From: an uncultured Lachnospiraceae bacterium
Lineage (GTDB): Bacteria > Bacillota > Clostridia > Lachnospirales > Lachnospiraceae
Assembly: GCA_949132985.1 (NCBI GenBank)
Contig: CASCGD010000020.1
Coordinates: 1 to 35,659 of the forward strand
Direction: 5' to 3'
DNA length: 35,659 nt
Both the position numbers and the translations under genes were made by a program. The notes under the pieces are model-generated. The model worked only from the letters and a program-made list of their open reading frames with translations, searched no databases and had not been told where the DNA came from. Numbering within the stretch: the first letter of the stretch is position 1; every line of letters begins with the position of its first letter. Positions 32,223 to 35,659 of the stretch are shown piece after piece.

Positions 32223-34094
32223 CTATTCCTCCTTTTGCAGTTCCGCCAAAAGCTGTTTCAAATTTTCTTCAATATGTTCTTTTGAGCATGGCTGCGGTTC
32301 CTTACCGTAATATGGGTTTCCCAGGCTGGTCACATCCCATAAACCCGCACGATCTATACCACTGCTGACAGAAGCCTGCATATTCTGATAAAACTCGCTG
32401 CCAAAGCTCTGCGCCCAATGCAGCGGATAGGCAACCACCTTTCCACGATAACCGGACAGATTCGCAGGCATAAATTCCAATTCAGAAAGATTGTGGTCCT
32501 CACAGAATTTTTTAATTTTTTCCGCCGATATCAAAATCTCTGCTTCGTCCAGATTAAACAGCAAAACTGTCTCACCGTCTTTCTTACGGCGCAGCCCTGT
32601 AATTCGATAGCGGTAGCCTGTATTCCATCCGAACAATTCAAACAGTGTTGGCAAAAATGCAGCTCCGGTAATAATTTTGGGATGAAACGTCTCATTTGCG
32701 GCAGTTGACCACTTAACGGAAGTTCGGATTTCTTTTTTACTGGGGCGGACAGCCAGTTGATGCAGCTGCGGATGAACCAGCAGCTCCACAAATGGAACAT
32801 AATCCAGCTTTTGCAATGCATCCATTCCAAATCTCATACCGTCTATAGAAATCGACACACTGATTTTTGAAGAGGAATTAAAAAATTCTGTCCGGGCAAT
32901 TTCATAGCCGCGAAAATCCGGATCGCCGCTTTGGAGACTGACTGTAATATCATCAGAAAAATCATGATCTCCGCTTACTGCCTCTTTTGAAGCAATTCGA
33001 TAGTCATCGGCCTTAAAGGATGCCCATCTCGGATTAATGATAACAAAACCTTTAAACGCTCCCTTCCATATCACATGCAGCTCCGGAATACCGTTTGCGC
33101 CATATTTCGCATTGCTTATCTTTCTTTGTACTGCGACAAAGTCCTTCGGCGCAATAATTGCTTCATGGTGTCCTGTCTGCCTATACTGATTACGTTCACC
33201 GCAATTCTTACGTGCCTTATGGTCAAGATAATTGGGCGTATAGGTTTTGCGTGCCAAAATCTCTCCGCAATGTCGCTCGTTCTGTAAAATTCCCAGCACA
33301 GAACCGCTGCTCCACTCCGTTTTCCCTCTCTTTGTCTGGCGTTTCAGTTTTGTCAGCGCATCCGAAATTTGCTGCGTAGAATATCCGTACAGATACATAA
33401 AAAAAATAAGCCGGACAGTCTTTGCCTCTTCCTCGTTAATAACCAGTTCACCCTTTTCATCCAGGTCGTAGCCCAACAGGGGCGGCGTCATAAAAATCCC
33501 GTGTGAAAAACGCATTTCGTAGGACGCATTCATACTGGAACTTTTTATATGAGATTCCTCCTGTGCCATGGCCGCAATAAAAGACAGGCTCATCTCTGAC
33601 TGTGGATTCAACGTATAAATCTGTTCATTTTCAAAGAGCACGCCTATCGGAGGAACCCGATGCTTCAGTTCGTTTACAATACCGATGCAGTCCACGATAT
33701 ACCGGGCAAATCGGGCAACATTTTTTGTAATAATGATATCAATCTTGCCTGCCGCGCAGTCATCAATCATCTGGTTAAAAGAATCCCTGTGCTGCCGTGA
33801 TGTTCCGCTAATGCCTTCATCCGCATAAATATGAACCAGTTCCCAGTTCCGATGATGTTTTACATAATCTTCATAGTAATTTTTCTGCAGCTCATACGAA
33901 GATGTCTGACGCGGATCATCGGTAGAAACGCGGGCATAAACTGCCACTCTTCTGTACACATTGTCGTCATATAAATCTTCTACCGACTTTGCCGGAATTA
34001 CTTCCAGTAAATCAGGATCTATCCCCTGGTAGCGCAGTCTCACCGCAGATTTTTTCGAATCGGCACCGCTGCCGGAAAATTTTGTTTCCCCCAT
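32223..34094 (-). CDS. large serine recombinase with an unusual C-terminal module
   Basis: A 623-residue site-specific recombinase. The resolvase catalytic domain occupies about 47–190 (VAVYARVS57TDD with the nucleophile Ser57; KIDIIITKNVARFAR; YIVDCIGIV). The recombinase domain follows (about 205–330). Where zinc-ribbon cysteines are usual there is WKGAFKGFVIINPRWASF, without cysteines, then a module at 396–575 that recurs in the next two genes. The frame extends upstream to 34181, but GGGAGGT places the ATG at 34094. It heads a five-gene overlapping operon and faces a divergent XRE gene. Confidence 0.92.
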   Translation of the reverse strand: MGETKFSGSGADSKKSAVRLRYQGIDPDLLEVIPAKSVEDLYDDNVYRRVAVYARVSTDDPRQTSSYELQKNYYEDYVKHHRNWELVHIYADEGISGTSRQHRDSFNQMIDDCAAGKIDIIITKNVARFARYIVDCIGIVNELKHRVPPIGVLFENEQIYTLNPQSEMSLSFIAAMAQEESHIKSSSMNASYEMRFSHGIFMTPPLLGYDLDEKGELVINEEEAKTVRLIFFMYLYGYSTQQISDALTKLKRQTKRGKTEWSSGSVLGILQNERHCGEILARKTYTPNYLDHKARKNCGERNQYRQTGHHEAIIAPKDFVAVQRKISNAKYGANGIPELHVIWKGAFKGFVIINPRWASFKADDYRIASKEAVSGDHDFSDDITVSLQSGDPDFRGYEIARTEFFNSSSKISVSISIDGMRFGMDALQKLDYVPFVELLVHPQLHQLAVRPSKKEIRTSVKWSTAANETFHPKIITGAAFLPTLFELFGWNTGYRYRITGLRRKKDGETVLLFNLDEAEILISAEKIKKFCEDHNLSELEFMPANLSGYRGKVVAYPLHWAQSFGSEFYQNMQASVSSGIDRAGLWDVTSLGNPYYGKEPQPCSKEHIEENLKQLLAELQKEE

Positions 34095-34197
34095 GACCAA
34101 TACCTCCCTCGCTCCAAGTCCCATATCCGCATATTCAGGATTTCTAAAAGTACACTCTATGATAATTTTATAAAAGAACACTTAACAATTCCATGTA

Positions 34198-34224
34198 CTG
34201 ATGGTCAAAAAAATTGACCGTCAG
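34198..34224. promoter_or_regulatory. operator-like palindrome between recombinase and XRE genes
   Basis: Arms CTGATGGTCAA (34198–34208) and TTGACCGTCAG (34214–34224), one mismatch, 5-nt A spacer. It is centred in the divergent intergenic region about 40 nt before the XRE gene, so it is a likely binding site for that regulator. TTGACC on either strand could also serve as a -35 box, but no convincing -10 box is spaced from it. Confidence 0.7.
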
Positions 34225-34251
34225 GCCAAATAATTTACAGGAGGTATTTGT

Positions 34252-34596
34252 ATGGAAATTGATTACACCGCTATCGGCCTGCGCATTAGAAAGTTGCGCA
34301 CGCAAAAGCTCTGGACACAGGAAAAGCTGTCTGAAAAAGCTGAAATTGCACCGGATTATCTCTGCCGAATTGAATCTGGAAAAAAACACCCAAGTTTGAA
34401 AACCATTCTGAAACTTGCCCATGCGTTGGACACCACCACCGATGATTTGCTGATCGATGTACAAAAAGTGGAACGGCATGCTTTCGGAAAGGAAGAAAAA
34501 TCTATACTTGCTGGATGTACAGAAAAACAAAAGCGTTTTATGGTAACTATCTGTGAAAAGATAAAAAAAGAAATCATAAACTATGAGGGAATATGA
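34252..34596 (+). CDS. XRE-family HTH regulator
   Basis: A 114-residue protein. Residues 8–65 form a Cro/cI helix-turn-helix (IGLRIRKLRTQKLWTQEKLS, DYLCRIESGKKHPSLKTILKLAHALD). The short C-terminus has no known domain. CAGGAGGT precedes the ATG. It is divergent from the recombinase operon across a 27-bp palindrome, as expected for a repressor of the element. Confidence 0.92.
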   Translation: MEIDYTAIGLRIRKLRTQKLWTQEKLSEKAEIAPDYLCRIESGKKHPSLKTILKLAHALDTTTDDLLIDVQKVERHAFGKEEKSILAGCTEKQKRFMVTICEKIKKEIINYEGI

Positions 34597-34616
34597 TCTG
34601 CAAAAAATATATTGTA

Positions 34617-34663
34617 AAAAAATATGAGGGCAGAGCGGAAAAATGTTCCAAATAGATGCCCTC
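34617..34663 (-). terminator. terminator downstream of DUF951
   Basis: Arms GAGGGCA (34626–34632) and TGCCCTC (34657–34663) with an inner GGAA/TTCC pairing; on the minus strand it is followed by ATATTTTTTTAC. It lies inside the element, just past the DUF951 stop, and would stop sirtuin–DUF951 transcripts from entering the element. Confidence 0.75.
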
Positions 34664-34695
34664 GACTATATAAAGAAAATGAGAGACTTGTAAAA

Positions 34696-34869
34696 TTATT
34701 TCAGCCCCCTCATATTCTTTTCCACCAATCTGCGGGCCATCATCACCTGATGCCCGCAGCCCATACACTCCAGCCGGAAGTCCGCACCGACACGCAGAAT
34801 TTTCCAGTCGCGGCTCCCACAGGGGTGCCCTTTTTTTAATGTTACGATATCTCCTACCTTATACTCCAT
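34696..34869 (-). CDS. DUF951 protein (YyzM-like)
   Basis: A 57-residue zinc-ribbon-like protein. The DUF951 landmarks are clear: VGDIVTLKKGHPCGSRDWKI, RVGADFRLECMGCGHQVMMARR. The cysteines (CG, then CxGC) could bind zinc. It is short at the C-terminus compared with what I recall of the family, which may mean its 3' end was altered when the element inserted. It starts 10 bases after the sirtuin stop, with AGGT before the ATG. DUF951 is commonly followed by rpsF (or ychF and rpsF). Confidence 0.9.
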   Translation of the reverse strand: MEYKVGDIVTLKKGHPCGSRDWKILRVGADFRLECMGCGHQVMMARRLVEKNMRGLK

Positions 34870-34879
34870 ATGCCCTCTC

Positions 34880-35608
34880 TTACAGTTCTATCTTTCCAAA
34901 CACCTCACCCAATCCCGCCTGAATTACAAGGTCTGCGCGTCCGTCCATCGGTGTGGCGGATTTGTTGATGAGCACCAGCTTTTTGCCCCGGTAATAATCG
35001 ATAAGACCTGCTGCCGGATAAACGGCAAGAGATGTTCCACCGATGATGAGCATGTCCGCATGGCTGATGTAGTAAACCGCATCCTGCATGGTCTGTGTGT
35101 CAAGTCCCTCTTCATAGAGCACCACATCCGGCTTGATTTTTCCGCCGCACGCATCACAGACCGGTATCGGATCGGACGATTCTAAAATATAACGGGCATC
35201 AAAAAGCTTGCCGCAGCGCTGACAATAGTTTCGATGAACACTTCCGTGCAGCTCCATGATACGTTTGGAACCTGCCGCCTGATGCAGCCCGTCAATATTC
35301 TGAGTCACAATAGCCTTTAACTTCCCTGCCTCTTCCAGCTTTGCCAGCATCTCGTGTGTCACGTTCGGCTTTACGTCCAGACACAGCATCTTATCCCGAT
35401 AAAACCGATAAAATTCCTCCGTCTTTGCCATATAAAAGGAATGGCTTAAAATCGTCTCCGGCGGATAATCATAGGTCTGGTGATAGAGGCCGTCCACACT
35501 CCGGAAATCCGGAATGCCGCTCTCAGTGCTCACTCCTGCCCCACCAAAAAATACGATGTTATCCGATTCTTTTACCATCTTCAAAAACTGATTGATTGCT
35601 TCTGACAT
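34880..35608 (-). CDS. cobB: NAD-dependent protein deacylase (sirtuin)
   Basis: A SIR2 deacylase of about 242 residues. NAD-binding motifs are GGAGVSTESGIPDFRS and TQNIDGLH. The catalytic His is in ELHGS. The zinc module has CQRC and CDAC, and the C-terminal Rossmann motifs are GGTSLAVYPAA and INKSATP. The frame opens at 35644, with ATGs at 35620 and 35608; AAAGGA is better spaced for 35608. It is cotranscribed with DUF951. Confidence 0.94.
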   Translation of the reverse strand: MSEAINQFLKMVKESDNIVFFGGAGVSTESGIPDFRSVDGLYHQTYDYPPETILSHSFYMAKTEEFYRFYRDKMLCLDVKPNVTHEMLAKLEEAGKLKAIVTQNIDGLHQAAGSKRIMELHGSVHRNYCQRCGKLFDARYILESSDPIPVCDACGGKIKPDVVLYEEGLDTQTMQDAVYYISHADMLIIGGTSLAVYPAAGLIDYYRGKKLVLINKSATPMDGRADLVIQAGLGEVFGKIEL

Positions 35609-35659
35609 ATTTATATCCATTCCTTTCGCTTCGCTCAGGCACAAAACGTAATGAAAATG

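Larger units (their letters stand above)
29494..34705. mobile_element. small recombinase-bearing integrative element (bounds approximate)
   Basis: About 5.2 kb separates DUF951 from rpsF, genes that are often adjacent in Firmicutes. It holds a large serine recombinase, two proteins sharing that recombinase's C-terminal module, two ParB-like proteins and an XRE regulator. No relaxase, replication protein or cargo is seen. The ends are set by an imperfect 13-nt direct repeat, AAATTACCTCAGC (29494–29506) and AAATTATTTCAGC (34693–34705), which overlaps the DUF951 stop; this is only a candidate attachment site. Confidence 0.65.

Noticed and set aside
29494-34705. Prophage or defence island
   Set aside because: No structural, lysis, replication, nuclease or toxin gene was recognised; all six genes fit recombination or its regulation.
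34624-34839. Plus-strand open frame of 71 codons
   Set aside because: It lies antisense to the clear DUF951 gene and a terminator.

Overview
The window looks like the chromosome of a low-to-medium GC anaerobic Clostridia bacterium, most probably a Lachnospiraceae relative. The evidence is the gene content (sua5–phosphatase–dCMP deaminase–atp run, GdpP–rplI–dnaB, DUF951–rpsF–ssb–rpsR, MecA, a short 2[4Fe-4S] ferredoxin, a DUF1858 protein), strong AGGAGG ribosome binding sites, and Gram-positive style promoters. I cannot name a species. No rRNA or tRNA gene was seen.

Layout. (1) 10–5207, minus strand: a sua5, low-Mr phosphatase, dCMP deaminase, AtpZ/AtpI-like, atpB-E-F-H operon. It runs off the left edge before the other F1 subunits. 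The c subunit carries the Na+-type ligand set. (2) 5208–5472: a hairpin-rich intergenic region. (3) 5473–15063: a sugar locus. A DeoR repressor and a divergent PfkB kinase share a control region with GAACAT-type sites. The minus-strand operon encodes a lipoprotein binding protein, an RbsA-like ATPase, an RbsC-like permease, an FGGY kinase, a class II aldolase and a xylulokinase. (4) 15047–18529: envelope enzymes (CwlD-like amidase, SH3–GH18 protein) and a small unknown gene. Among them lie a tandemly duplicated 85-bp unit encoding a 22-residue peptide, a third decayed copy of that unit, and a ~170-bp imperfect palindrome. (5) 18706–21542: a protein kinase fused to a TadZ/CpaE-like domain, a separate TadZ/CpaE-like protein and a CpaB-like SAF protein, with no pilus motor genes in view. 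(6) 21801–29366: housekeeping genes (mecA, DUF1858, ferredoxin, MerR regulator, gdpP-rplI-dnaB, and rpsF-ssb-rpsR on the opposite strand). (7) 29.5–34.7 kb: a compact inserted element. (8) 34696–35644: DUF951 and a sirtuin.

The least expected part is the element at 29.5–34.7 kb. It separates DUF951 from rpsF, which are commonly neighbours. It contains a large serine recombinase, two stand-alone proteins that repeat the recombinase's own C-terminal module, and two ParB-like proteins whose DGHxR-type signature is altered. All five genes overlap or nearly touch on the minus strand. A divergent XRE regulator sits next to a 27-bp operator-like palindrome. No relaxase, replication or cargo gene is present. 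This suggests either a self-contained multi-subunit recombination system or the core of a very small integrative element. The other signals worth following are the small-peptide repeats and the kinase/TadZ/SAF cluster.
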